Part shown: positions 14,410-22,610 of the stretch, piece after piece
Numbering within the stretch: position 1 is the stretch's first letter
Layout of the letters: each line of letters begins with the position of its first letter
From: Planctomycetota bacterium
GTDB taxonomy: Bacteria; Planctomycetota; Phycisphaerae; SM23-33
Assembly: GCA_022705325.1 (NCBI GenBank)
Contig: JAKJER010000014.1
Location: 62,001 to 126,000, forward strand
Length of the DNA: 64,000 nt
Direction of reading: 5' to 3'
Program-made: the position numbers and the translations under genes
Notes under the pieces: generated by a model
What the model was told of the DNA's origin: nothing
The model's input: the letters and a program-made list of their open reading frames with translations, nothing else
Databases searched by the model: none

Positions 14410-16782
14410 ATGACTGAACGCACCGCCAGACTCCGACAGGAAAGCCTCGCCGCCGCCCCCCGCATCACCAGCGAGCGGGCCGAGCTGATGACCGACTTCT
14501 ACCGGGCCCACGAGGGACGGCTCAGTCCGCCCATGATGCGGGCCAGGGCCTACCACTACCTGTGCGAGCGCAAAGCCATCTACCTGGGCGACGGCGAGCT
14601 GATCGTGGGCGAGCGCGGGCCGGAGCCCAAGGTCGTCCCCACCTACCCCGAACTCACCTGCCACAGCGTCGAGGACCTCCAGATCCTCAACAGCCGCCCC
14701 AAGACCAGCTACGCCGTCAGCGACGACTGCATCCGCGCCTACCGCGACAAGGTTATCCCGTTCTGGCGCGGGCGGTCCATGCGTGACCGCATCTTCGCGG
14801 CCATGAGCCGCGACTGGCTCGACTGCTACAATGCGGGACTGTACACCGAGTTCATGGAGCAGCGGGCGCCCGGGCACACCGTCCTGGACGACAAGATCTA
14901 CCGCAAGGGCCTGCGAGACCTCCAGGCGGAGATGGCGGCCGCCATCGACAAGCTGGACTTCGTCGCCGATCCGCGGGCGTACGACAAGCGCGAGCAGCTC
15001 CAGGCCATGTCCGTGGCCTGCGATGCCCTGATCCACTTCGCGCAGCGCCACGCGGAGCTGGCCCGCCAGCAGGCCGCCGCCGAAAGCGACCCCCAGCGCC
15101 GAGCCGAGCTGGAGAAGATCGCCGACGTCTGCACCCGCGTGCCCGCCCAGGCCCCGAGCGACTTCCACGAGGCCCTTCAGGCTTACTGGTTCTGCCACCA
15201 GGCCGTCATCACCGAACTCAACGGGTGGGACAGTTTTTCCCCGGGCCATCTGGACCAGCATCTCCTTCCGTTCTACCGCAAGGGCCTGGCCGACGGCACG
15301 CTCACCGAAGAGTCCGCCCGCGAGCTGCTGGAGTGCTTCTTCATCAAGTTCAACAACCACCCCGCCCCGCCGAAGGTGGGCGTGACCGCCGAAGAGTCCG
15401 GCACGTACACCGACTTCGCCAACATCAACCTCGCGGGCCTGCTGGCCGACGGGTCGGACGGCTCCAACGAGATCACCCACATGCTGCTGGACATCATCGA
15501 CGAGATGCACCTGCTCCAGCCCAGCAGCAACGTGCAGCTCTCGCGCAAGACTCCCGACGCGGTGCTCCACCACACCCTGCGGGTGATCCGCAAGGGGTAC
15601 GGCTTCCCGTCGATCTTCAACGCCGACGCCGTCGTCCAGGAGCACGTCCGCATGGGCAAGAGCCTCGAGGACGCCCGCACGGGCGGCTGCTCCGGCTGCG
15701 TCGAGGCCGGCGTGTTCGGCAAGGAGGCGTACATCCTGACGGGGTACTTCAACCTGCCCAAGGTCCTGGAACTCACGCTGAACGGCGGAAAGGACCCGCG
15801 CACGGGCAAGCAGCTCGGCCTGCCCGAATCGGAGCGGTTCGAGACGTTCGAGGACCTGCTGGCCGCCTTCCATCGACAGTTCCAGCACATCCTTCGGATC
15901 AAGCTGGAGGGCAACGCGATCATCGAGCGGATGTACGCCACGATGATGCCCGCGCCGTTCCTGTCGGTCATCACCGACGACTGCATCGCCAAGGGCATGG
16001 ACTACAACGCCGGAGGCGCCCGCTACAACAACAGCTACGTCCAGTTCGTGGGCATCGGCAGCCTGACCGACAGCCTGGCCGCCCTGCGCCAGGTGGTGTA
16101 CGAGGACGGCCGAACGGGCCTGGACGAACTGCGGTCGGTGCTGGCGGCGGACTTTGACGGCCACGAGCCGCTGCGTGCGTTCCTGGTCAACCGCACGCAC
16201 AAGTACGGCAACGACGACGACTACGCCGACTCGATCATGAAGCGGGCGTTCGCCATGCTCCTGGAGGAGCTGGACGGCGTGCCGAACGGCAAGGGCGGGT
16301 GCTACCGCGTCGAGATGCTGCCCACCACCTGCCACGTCTACTTCGGCTCGGTCACCGGCGCCATGCCCGACGGGCGCCGGGCGGGCCTGCCCCTCAGCGA
16401 GGGCATCTCGCCCGTGCAGGGCGCCGACCGCATGGGCCCGACCGCCGTCATGAAGTCGGCCGCCAAGATGGATCACGTCAAGACCGGCGGCACGCTGTTG
16501 AACATGAAGTTCACCCCCTCGCTGCTGGACAGCGACAGCGGCATCGAGAAGCTCGCCCACCTGGTCCGCGGCTACTTCAAGATGGACGCCCACCACGTGC
16601 AGTTCAACGTGGTCCGGGCCGACACGCTCCGCCAGGCCCAGGCACAGCCCGAGGCTCACCGCGACCTGATCGTCCGCGTGGCCGGCTACAGCGACTACTT
16701 CTGCGACCTGTCCGCCGAGCTGCAGGAAGAGATCATCACCCGCACCGAGCACCAGGCCCTGGGGACGGGAAGCAGGGAATAA
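14410..16782 (+). CDS. hypD: Glycyl-radical dehydratase, HypD (trans-4-hydroxyproline dehydratase) type
   Basis: A 790-residue glycyl-radical enzyme. The radical site is Gly759 in RVAGYSDYF and the thiyl cysteine is Cys430 in GGCSGCVEAG, followed by Glu432. Long stretches resemble hydroxyproline dehydratase of Clostridioides: FTEFMEQRAPGHTV, FNNHPAPPKVG, TYTDFANIN, GKEAYILTGYFNLPK, DDYAD and KTGGTLLN. HypD removes water from trans-4-hydroxy-L-proline to give pyrroline-5-carboxylate, which is then reduced to proline. Family membership is secure; the exact substrate is inferred, and no P5C reductase (proC) is next to it. Functionally it implies an anaerobic lifestyle and use of hydroxyproline-rich protein. 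The stop codon overlaps a GGGAATA heptamer-like unit (16775-16781). Confidence 0.85.
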   Translation: MTERTARLRQESLAAAPRITSERAELMTDFYRAHEGRLSPPMMRARAYHYLCERKAIYLGDGELIVGERGPEPKVVPTYPELTCHSVEDLQILNSRPKTSYAVSDDCIRAYRDKVIPFWRGRSMRDRIFAAMSRDWLDCYNAGLYTEFMEQRAPGHTVLDDKIYRKGLRDLQAEMAAAIDKLDFVADPRAYDKREQLQAMSVACDALIHFAQRHAELARQQAAAESDPQRRAELEKIADVCTRVPAQAPSDFHEALQAYWFCHQAVITELNGWDSFSPGHLDQHLLPFYRKGLADGTLTEESARELLECFFIKFNNHPAPPKVGVTAEESGTYTDFANINLAGLLADGSDGSNEITHMLLDIIDEMHLLQPSSNVQLSRKTPDAVLHHTLRVIRKGYGFPSIFNADAVVQEHVRMGKSLEDARTGGCSGCVEAGVFGKEAYILTGYFNLPKVLELTLNGGKDPRTGKQLGLPESERFETFEDLLAAFHRQFQHILRIKLEGNAIIERMYATMMPAPFLSVITDDCIAKGMDYNAGGARYNNSYVQFVGIGSLTDSLAALRQVVYEDGRTGLDELRSVLAADFDGHEPLRAFLVNRTHKYGNDDDYADSIMKRAFAMLLEELDGVPNGKGGCYRVEMLPTTCHVYFGSVTGAMPDGRRAGLPLSEGISPVQGADRMGPTAVMKSAAKMDHVKTGGTLLNMKFTPSLLDSDSGIEKLAHLVRGYFKMDAHHVQFNVVRADTLRQAQAQPEAHRDLIVRVAGYSDYFCDLSAELQEEIITRTEHQALGTGSRE

Positions 16783-16930
16783 GGACGACAAGAGTGTCCC
16801 TCGTCCGCCTCGGACCTGCCGCGGGTTTTTCATGTCGCGGCATTGGCCGGCACGACTCGGCGTTTTGAAGAAGGAACAGTTCCGGGCGATCCTCCGATTG
16901 TGGAAGGATCGATTGAATGGAGAACAATTC

Positions 16931-18355
16931 ATGCGCAGACGCGACTTTCTCGAATTCGCCGGATTGAGCGCCGCCGCCATGGGACTGGGGCGCAACGTGT
17001 GGGCGGCCCCCGCGGCCAAGCCTGCCCCGGCAGGCAGGCCTGCCACGGCAGGCAGGCCCAACATCATCTTCATCCTGGCCGACGACATGGGCTACGGCGA
17101 CGCGAGCTGCTTCGGGCAGAAGACGCTGGCCACGCCCAACCTGGACGCGATGGCCAGGCGCGGCTTGCAGTTGACCAACCACTACGCCGGCTCGACCGTC
17201 TGCGCGCCGTCGCGCTGCGTGCTGATGACGGGCATGCACACCGGGCACTGCCGCGTCCGCACCAACGGCAACGAGAAGCTCACCGACGCCGACGTCACCG
17301 TCGCCCAGGTGCTCAAGAAGGCCGGCTACGCCACCGGCTGCATCGGCAAGTGGGGCGTCGGGCGGCCGCCCCTGAGCGATCCCAACGACCGCGGGTTCGA
17401 CTACTTCTACGGCTACGTCTGCATGAACCACGCCCACAACTGCTACCCGGAGTTCGTCATCCGCAACGGCGAGCAGGTCCCCCTGCGCAACGTGCTCGAG
17501 GAGCGGTGGAAGAACGGCAAGACCCTGCCCGGCGCGGGCGTCGCCGCCAAGAAGGTCGATTTCGTCCCCGACCTCTGCCAGAAGGAAGTCCTGGAGTTCA
17601 TCCAGAAGCAGAAGGGCTCGAGCCAGCCGTTCTTCCTCTACTACGCCCTCAACATCCCGCACGCCAACAACGAGGGCGGGGCCAAGGGCATGGAGGTGCC
17701 CTCGTACGGCGAGTACGCCGACAAGGACTGGCCCGACGCCGAGAAGGGCTTCGCCGCCATGATGCGGCGCATCGACACCTACGTGAAGGAGATCTTCGAC
17801 AAGCTCCAGGCCCTCGGACTGGCCGACAACACGCTGGTGATCTTCTCCAGCGACAACGGCCCGCACCAGGAAGGCGGGCACAAGATGGAGTACTTCGACT
17901 CCAACGGCGAGCTTCGCGGCATGAAGCGCGACCTCTACGAGGGCGGCGTCCGCGTGCCGACCATCGCCTGCTGGCCCGGCGTGATCCAGCCGGGCCGGAC
18001 CAGCGATCACGTGTCCGGCTTCCAGGACATCCTGCCCACCTTCGCCGAGCTGGCCGGCGCGGAGTGCCCCAGGACCGACGGCCTCTCCATCGCCCCCACG
18101 CTGCTGGGCAAGGGCGGGCAGAAGCAGCACGACCACCTCTACTGGGAGTTCTACGAGGGCGGCGGCAAGCAGGCCGTCCTCAAGGGCAAGTTCAAGGGCA
18201 TCCGCCTGAACACGCAGAAGAAACCCGACGGGCCGCTCGAACTCTACGACATCACCCGGGACCTCTCCGAGCGGACCAACGTAGCCGACCAGCACCCGGA
18301 CATCGTGGCCGAGATGGCCCGGATCATGAAGGCCGAGCACGGCGAGCGGAAGTAG
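16931..18355 (+). CDS. Tat-exported sulfatase (arylsulfatase A type)
   Basis: A 474-residue type I sulfatase. The N-terminus MRRRDFLEFAGLSAAAMGLG is a Tat signal. The active-site motif C-A-P-S-R is at residues 91-95, so Cys91 would be converted to formylglycine; ILADDMGYGD supplies the calcium-binding aspartates and SSDNGPHQEGGH the later ones. It hydrolyses sulfate esters, most likely from marine or algal polysaccharides. Between the signal and the catalytic domain are two tandem in-frame copies of an 18-bp palindromic repeat encoding PAPAGR/PATAGR. The maturation enzyme is not in the window. ATG 16931 has GGAG eight bases upstream. It ends at a terminator shared with the converging acyltransferase gene. 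Confidence 0.93.
   Translation: MRRRDFLEFAGLSAAAMGLGRNVWAAPAAKPAPAGRPATAGRPNIIFILADDMGYGDASCFGQKTLATPNLDAMARRGLQLTNHYAGSTVCAPSRCVLMTGMHTGHCRVRTNGNEKLTDADVTVAQVLKKAGYATGCIGKWGVGRPPLSDPNDRGFDYFYGYVCMNHAHNCYPEFVIRNGEQVPLRNVLEERWKNGKTLPGAGVAAKKVDFVPDLCQKEVLEFIQKQKGSSQPFFLYYALNIPHANNEGGAKGMEVPSYGEYADKDWPDAEKGFAAMMRRIDTYVKEIFDKLQALGLADNTLVIFSSDNGPHQEGGHKMEYFDSNGELRGMKRDLYEGGVRVPTIACWPGVIQPGRTSDHVSGFQDILPTFAELAGAECPRTDGLSIAPTLLGKGGQKQHDHLYWEFYEGGGKQAVLKGKFKGIRLNTQKKPDGPLELYDITRDLSERTNVADQHPDIVAEMARIMKAEHGERK
17021..17056 (+). repeat. Two tandem in-frame CCTGCC-family units in the sulfatase gene
   Basis: Two direct 18-bp copies, CCTGCCCCGGCAGGCAGG and CCTGCCACGGCAGGCAGG. Each is palindromic at its edges and a multiple of three long, so the reading frame is kept. 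Confidence 0.9.
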
Positions 18356-18399
18356 CGGCGGTCGAGGTGCCCCACGTGGGGGCAGGGCGAAACACAAAG

Positions 18400-18429
18400 A
18401 AAGCCCACGGAAGGCCTTCCGTGGGCTTT
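18400..18429. terminator. Bidirectional terminator, GCCCACGG family copy 4
   Basis: A perfect 30-bp palindrome with 15-bp arms (AAAGCCCACGGAAGG and its complement) between convergent genes ending at 18355 and 18495. Confidence 0.75.
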
Positions 18430-18462
18430 GCTGTCATACCTGTACGCGGGCGCCCTTGCTGA

Positions 18463-18481
18463 GACAGGCGAGACGCCTGTC
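18463..18481. repeat. AGA-loop hairpin
   Basis: GACAGGCG-AGA-CGCCTGTC, eight-bp stem, same loop as the hairpins at 7229 and 7249. Confidence 0.7.
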
Positions 18482-18494
18482 CTACCAAAAACTG

Positions 18495-19109
18495 TCAGAC
18501 CCGCACGCGGGCGGGATTGCCGAAGGCGGTGACGTTGTCGCCCAGGTCGGCCACCACCACCGAGCCCCCGCCGACGACGCTGTTGGCCCCCACGCGCAGC
18601 GAGGGGAGGATCGAGCTGCCCACGCCGATCAGGGCGGCTGCGCCGATCTCGACGTGGCCGCACAGCCGCGCCCCAGGCGCGACGTGCACGCCGTCGCCCA
18701 GCACGCAGTCGTGATCCACCGAGCAGGAGGTGTTGAGGATGCAGGCGCGTCCGATCGCGGTGCGGGCGTTGACGGCTACCTGCGCCATCACCACGGCGCC
18801 CGCGCCGAGGCGGGCGCTGGGCGAGACGGCGGCGCTGGGATGCACCAGCACGGGCAGGTCCAGTCCGCGGGACTCAGCCCAGAACAGCAACCCCAATCGC
18901 TCGGCGTTGTTGCCCACGGCCAGCGCGACCGCGGCGCCGTCCGGAACGGCCTGGCGGTCGCCGATCACCGTCCAATCGAGCACCGTCTGGCCTTGGCGTT
19001 CGCCCTTGTCGTCGATGAAGGCGGCCACGGTCCATCCCGCCGCGCGGGCGATCTCGGCCACCACGGCCCCGTGCCCCCCGGATCCGATAATGAAGAGTTC
19101 AGCGTTCAT
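18495..19109 (-). CDS. NeuD/PglD-family sugar O-acyltransferase
   Basis: A 204-residue left-handed beta-helix acyltransferase. The N-terminal Rossmann-like part has FIIGSGGHGAVVAEIA; the C-terminal part is a run of hexapeptide repeats (VHPSAAVSPSARLGAGAVVMAQVAV and onward) with the catalytic histidine region SVDHDC. NeuD/PglD-type enzymes transfer acetyl groups to UDP-amino sugars or sialic acid. The ATG overlaps the stop of the upstream sugar transferase by four bases (ATGA), so translation is coupled. The pair is probably involved in priming and decorating a surface polysaccharide or glycan, as in PglC-PglD. No aminotransferase (PglE) is adjacent. Confidence 0.9.
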   Translation of the reverse strand: MNAELFIIGSGGHGAVVAEIARAAGWTVAAFIDDKGERQGQTVLDWTVIGDRQAVPDGAAVALAVGNNAERLGLLFWAESRGLDLPVLVHPSAAVSPSARLGAGAVVMAQVAVNARTAIGRACILNTSCSVDHDCVLGDGVHVAPGARLCGHVEIGAAALIGVGSSILPSLRVGANSVVGGGSVVVADLGDNVTAFGNPARVRV

Positions 19110-19801
19110 GGGTCTTGCCGTACTTCGCCCTTATCGGCCGAAGCGGGGCTTCCCATGAACACGCTCATCGTCGCCTCGCCCGCGGCGGAAACGCCCTCGC
19201 GCCGCACCACCTTCAGCAGCGTCCGGCCGAGGATCCGCAGGTCCAGCCACAGCGACCAGTGCTCCACGTACCACACGTCCAGCTCGAACCGCTCCTCCCA
19301 CGACAGGGCGTTTCGCCCGTTGACCTGGGCCCAGCCGGTGATGCCCGGGCGGACCTCGTGGCGTCGGGCCTGGCGCGGCGTGTAGCGGCCGAGATACTCC
19401 ACCAGCAGCGGGCGCGGACCGACCAGGCTCATGTCGCCCTTGATCACGTTCCAAAGCTGGGGCAGCTCGTCCAGGCTGGTCGCGCGGATCAGCCGCCCGA
19501 GGCGCGTCAGCCGCCGGGCGTCGCTCAGCAACTCGCCGTCGCTTCCGCGGGCCTGCGTCATGGTGCGGAACTTGTACAGCCCGAAGACCCGCCCCCGCAG
19601 CCCGGGGCGCGGCTGCCTGAACAGCACGGGCCGGCCCATCCGCACCAGGATCGCCGCCGCCACCGCCAGCATGAACGGGAACGTCAGCACGAGCAGCACG
19701 AGGGCGGCCAGGACGTCCAGGGCGCGCTTGACCGCGCGTCCCGTGCAGACGCCGGGCGCGGGACACTCGGGCCCCTGACTGTTGTGGAGTGGCTGGTTCA
19801 T
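19106..19801 (-). CDS. Sugar transferase (polyprenyl-phosphate phosphoglycosyl transferase, PglC/WcaJ-like)
   Basis: About 231 residues. One hydrophobic segment (about 24-48) anchors the protein in the membrane, followed by the monotopic catalytic core: YKFRTMT, RLGRLIRATSLDELPQLWNV with the catalytic Asp-Glu pair, GDMSLVGPRPLL, and RPGITGWAQVNGRN. These enzymes move a phospho-sugar from a UDP-sugar to undecaprenyl phosphate and start assembly of capsule, O-antigen or N-glycan. A 30-residue C-terminal tail is poorly conserved. ATG 19801 is preferred over GTG 19810; neither has a clear ribosome site. Coupled with the acyltransferase downstream. Confidence 0.92.
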   Translation of the reverse strand: MNQPLHNSQGPECPAPGVCTGRAVKRALDVLAALVLLVLTFPFMLAVAAAILVRMGRPVLFRQPRPGLRGRVFGLYKFRTMTQARGSDGELLSDARRLTRLGRLIRATSLDELPQLWNVIKGDMSLVGPRPLLVEYLGRYTPRQARRHEVRPGITGWAQVNGRNALSWEERFELDVWYVEHWSLWLDLRILGRTLLKVVRREGVSAAGEATMSVFMGSPASADKGEVRQDP

Positions 19802-19869
19802 GCTGCGCACGTATCATCGGCACGTGCACGTGTTTGCTTTGGCAAGACCGGCCGGCCACCGTGACTCAG

Positions 19870-19905
19870 ACACTCCTGCCTGAGACCAGGCTGTCGGACA
19901 GGCAG
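19870..19905. repeat. CCTGCC-family imperfect palindrome
   Basis: CCTGCCTGAGACC near 19874 pairs with GGACAGGCAGG; a very similar arrangement (CCTGCCTGAGAC...ACAGGCAGATTCAG) is at 58134-58170. It lies in the gap upstream of the sugar transferase. Confidence 0.6.
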
Positions 19906-19942
19906 GTTCAGGACCGTGCGCGGACTCTACCGGAAAGCACGT

Positions 19943-19962
19943 CGCAGGCAAGAATGCCTGCG
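19943..19962 (-). terminator. Stop-codon hairpin of GH127 gene
   Basis: CGCAGGCA-AGAA-TGCCTGCG, eight-bp stem, directly abutting the TAA stop at 19963-19965. The same stop-plus-hairpin sequence occurs at 58259-58281. Confidence 0.65.
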
Positions 19963-22344
19963 TTACTCCACCCGCACGATGCGGACATCGAACGCCCCGC
20001 CGGCCGTGGCGCCCTTCTCGGCCTGAAGGCGGACGGTGACCTTCTTCTTGTCATACAGCATCTTGGAAGGGATGAGGTATTCGACGTCGAAGAACTTGCC
20101 CGGCTTGTTACGGTTGAGCGTCTGGCTGCCGACCTTCTGCCCGTCGACGATGATGTCGAAGCGGCGGTTGCCGACGTCGTCGCCCCAGTACGTGCAGAGG
20201 ACGGCGAGCTTGAGGTCCGCCTTGACGGCCAGGTCGTAGCTGAACCACCCGCCGCCGACGGCGTGGCGCCAGGGGCGGTCGTGGAACGTCCCGCTGCTGG
20301 TCCGCTCGCCCCTCAGGGCGTGCTGCTTCTCGGACTGCTCGTCGCCGATCAGCACGGCGTCGATCGTCCGCTTGTCGAGGTCCTTGCGGACCGACGGCCG
20401 GTCGTCGCTGGCCTTGGCGGGGTCCTCCACCAGCCAGACCTGCGACCGCCCGCCGCGGTTGAGGCGGGCGTAGTTCGGCACGGCCTGCAGTTGCGGCTCG
20501 TCGCAGCGGATGACCGTCACGCCGCCCAGCAGGTCGCTGCGCCACTCGGCCCGCAGGGGGGCCGACGGCGGCAGGACCAGCGAACGGATGTCCGCCTTGT
20601 GGTCGGCGCTCTCGACGTTGTAGACGATGGGCCCGCGCTGGAGCGCGACCCGGCCGACGTTGGCCTTGGCCCGCTCGTCGCAGTACACCCGCTGCACATC
20701 CATGGGCAGAGAAAGCTCGATGCGGTCGCCGTCGGCCCAGCCGCGTTGCACCGCGACGTAGCCGTCGGCTACCTTGGCCTCGCACGCCTGGCCGTTGACC
20801 TTGACGGTGCATCGCCCAGCCAGGTCGGGCCTGCACGTGTACAGTGCGCTGTCGCAGCGGCTGGGCACGCGGAGCTTGACGGTGAAGTCCTTCCTCGCCG
20901 CTGGGTGGAGCGTGAGCGTCACCTCGCCCTTCCACGGGTAGTCGGTCTGCTGCACGATGCGCAGCCGCGTGCCTGCCACCTCGGCGATCACGCCTTCGCA
21001 CGCGACGAACTGGTTGACGTAGAGCGTGTCCGTGGCGTCGTTGAGCGAGTAGGCCAGGTCCTTGACGGCGATGAGCGTGCGGGGAATGTTGCCCACGCAG
21101 CACGGGCAGCCGTGCCAGGGGTAGCGCCCGCGGTCGCCGGTCAGGGGGTTCTGGTAATAGAAGTTCTCGCCGCTCAGCTCGATGGCGCCCAGGACGTTGT
21201 TGTACAGCACGCGTTCCTGCACGTCGGCGCAGTGGCCGCTGCGGTGGATGCGGTGCATGCGGTCGGCCCAGAACGACAGCCCGCAGCCCGCGCACGCCTC
21301 GCAGTAGCCGTCGTTGCGGAGTTCGTAGTCCGCGTCGAACGCCTCGCCGCGGTGCGACGCGCCCACCCCGCCGGTCAGGTACAGCTTGCGGTTGACGGCG
21401 GAGTCCCACAGCCGGTCCGCAGCCCGCAGGTAGGCGGGGTCCTTCTGGAGCATGGCGATGTCCGCGATGCCCGCGAAGAAGTACGTCCCTCGCACCGCGT
21501 GCCCGAGCGCCTCGCCCTGCTCGACGGCGGGCAGGTGCGACTGGTGGTACGCGTTACGATATTCCTTGACCGTGTGGCGGGTCTCGTACTGGTGTCGCGC
21601 GAGGGCGATGTACTTGTCGCCCTTGCCGCCCCCGTCCACCTCGTTGACCAGCCGGCCCAGGCGGCACAGCGCGATCTCCATGCCCGCATGCCCGTGCACC
21701 CAGGTGCGTTTGGGGGCCGGGCCGAAGGTCGCGCAGAGCAGGTCGGCGCACGTGCGGGCGGCGTGGTACAGGCGGAGGTCTTTGCCCTCGGTGGCGCGGT
21801 AGTGGGCCACGCCCATCTCGATGAAGTATCCCTGCACGTAGAACTCGTGGTTCTGGATCTTCGAGTACCGCGGAAACTTGTTGACCACGTGGAAGGAGTG
21901 GATGTAGCCGTCCTCGCACTGGGCGGCCAGGATGATCGGGATCCACTCTTCCATCTTGGCCCGCAGGGCCTGCTGGGCCCGCTCGAGGTCCGCGTCGCCG
22001 GCAGGGTCCACCGCCAGGGCCAGGCAGATCGCCTCGATGGTGTTGTAGATGTAGGCGTCGCTCCACGGGCAGCCGGTGAACTTGCCCGTCAGTTCCTTGC
22101 CCTGGAGCACCTCGGCTGTGTGGACGAGGTTGAGCAGCTCCTGCCCCTTGCCGCCGGCCTCCATCTGCCGGATGCAGTGGGGGATCCACTTTTCGGTCAG
22201 TCGCTTGACCTGCTGCTTCCAGAACCCGTCGAGCTTGACGTGGGCGAAGCGGACGGGCTCCAGCGGGGCGGGCACGTCCTGGGCCCCCACGCACGCAGCC
22301 AGCGACGCAACGATGACAGAAACGGCGATCAGTCGGATCTTCAT
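19963..22344 (-). CDS. Exported GH127-family glycosidase
   Basis: A 793-residue secreted protein (signal peptide to about residue 21, VGAQD). The catalytic barrel includes KLDGFWKQQVKRL, AVRGTYFFAGIADIA, the Glu349-x-Cys351 pair in CEACAGCG and Cys413/Cys415/Cys416 in HGCPCCVGN, matching the zinc-thiolate site of GH127. It belongs to a different branch from the protein at 10930: motif spacing differs and an extra cysteine is present. The C-terminal domain (about 640-793, GGGWFSYDLAVKADLK) resembles that of the first protein. Probably acts on arabinose-containing or related side chains. ATG 22344 has GGAGG five bases upstream and a good promoter at 22366-22394. Confidence 0.88.
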   Translation of the reverse strand: MKIRLIAVSVIVASLAACVGAQDVPAPLEPVRFAHVKLDGFWKQQVKRLTEKWIPHCIRQMEAGGKGQELLNLVHTAEVLQGKELTGKFTGCPWSDAYIYNTIEAICLALAVDPAGDADLERAQQALRAKMEEWIPIILAAQCEDGYIHSFHVVNKFPRYSKIQNHEFYVQGYFIEMGVAHYRATEGKDLRLYHAARTCADLLCATFGPAPKRTWVHGHAGMEIALCRLGRLVNEVDGGGKGDKYIALARHQYETRHTVKEYRNAYHQSHLPAVEQGEALGHAVRGTYFFAGIADIAMLQKDPAYLRAADRLWDSAVNRKLYLTGGVGASHRGEAFDADYELRNDGYCEACAGCGLSFWADRMHRIHRSGHCADVQERVLYNNVLGAIELSGENFYYQNPLTGDRGRYPWHGCPCCVGNIPRTLIAVKDLAYSLNDATDTLYVNQFVACEGVIAEVAGTRLRIVQQTDYPWKGEVTLTLHPAARKDFTVKLRVPSRCDSALYTCRPDLAGRCTVKVNGQACEAKVADGYVAVQRGWADGDRIELSLPMDVQRVYCDERAKANVGRVALQRGPIVYNVESADHKADIRSLVLPPSAPLRAEWRSDLLGGVTVIRCDEPQLQAVPNYARLNRGGRSQVWLVEDPAKASDDRPSVRKDLDKRTIDAVLIGDEQSEKQHALRGERTSSGTFHDRPWRHAVGGGWFSYDLAVKADLKLAVLCTYWGDDVGNRRFDIIVDGQKVGSQTLNRNKPGKFFDVEYLIPSKMLYDKKKVTVRLQAEKGATAGGAFDVRIVRVE

Positions 22345-22365
22345 GGCAGCCTCCACCGTGCGGGC

Positions 22366-22394
22366 AGTGTACCCCGAAGCGGCTGCGCGTTCAA
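22366..22394 (-). promoter_or_regulatory. Sigma70-like promoter for GH127 gene
   Basis: On the minus strand TTGAAC, 17-bp spacer, TACACT; the -10 ends 21 bases before the ATG. Confidence 0.5.
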
Positions 22395-22446
22395 CGCGAA
22401 GCGCGGCTATCGCCGCCCCGGCTGAGAGCTCACGCCCGCCTGGCGC

Positions 22447-22474
22447 TTGCCCCCTCCCAGGGCGGGGGTATACT
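22447..22474 (+). promoter_or_regulatory. Sigma70-like promoter for the 22611 gene
   Basis: TTGCCC, 16-bp spacer, TATACT. The leader of about 130 bases would include the palindrome at 22510-22530. Confidence 0.4.
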
Positions 22475-22509
22475 GTCTTCAGAGTGCGACGGACCGTGTG
22501 AGGCAGGGG

Positions 22510-22530
22510 CCTGCCTGCCGGACAGGCAGG
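22510..22530. repeat. CCTGCC-family palindrome
   Basis: CCTGCCTG-CCGGA-CAGGCAGG: eight-bp arms, five-base centre. Confidence 0.75.
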
Positions 22531-22610
22531 CTGCGGATATCCGCCCGCCACCCCCGACTCCCCCGAAGCCGTCGCTCAGTGGAGCCCAGTCAAGCTCCCT
22601 GTCAAAGACT

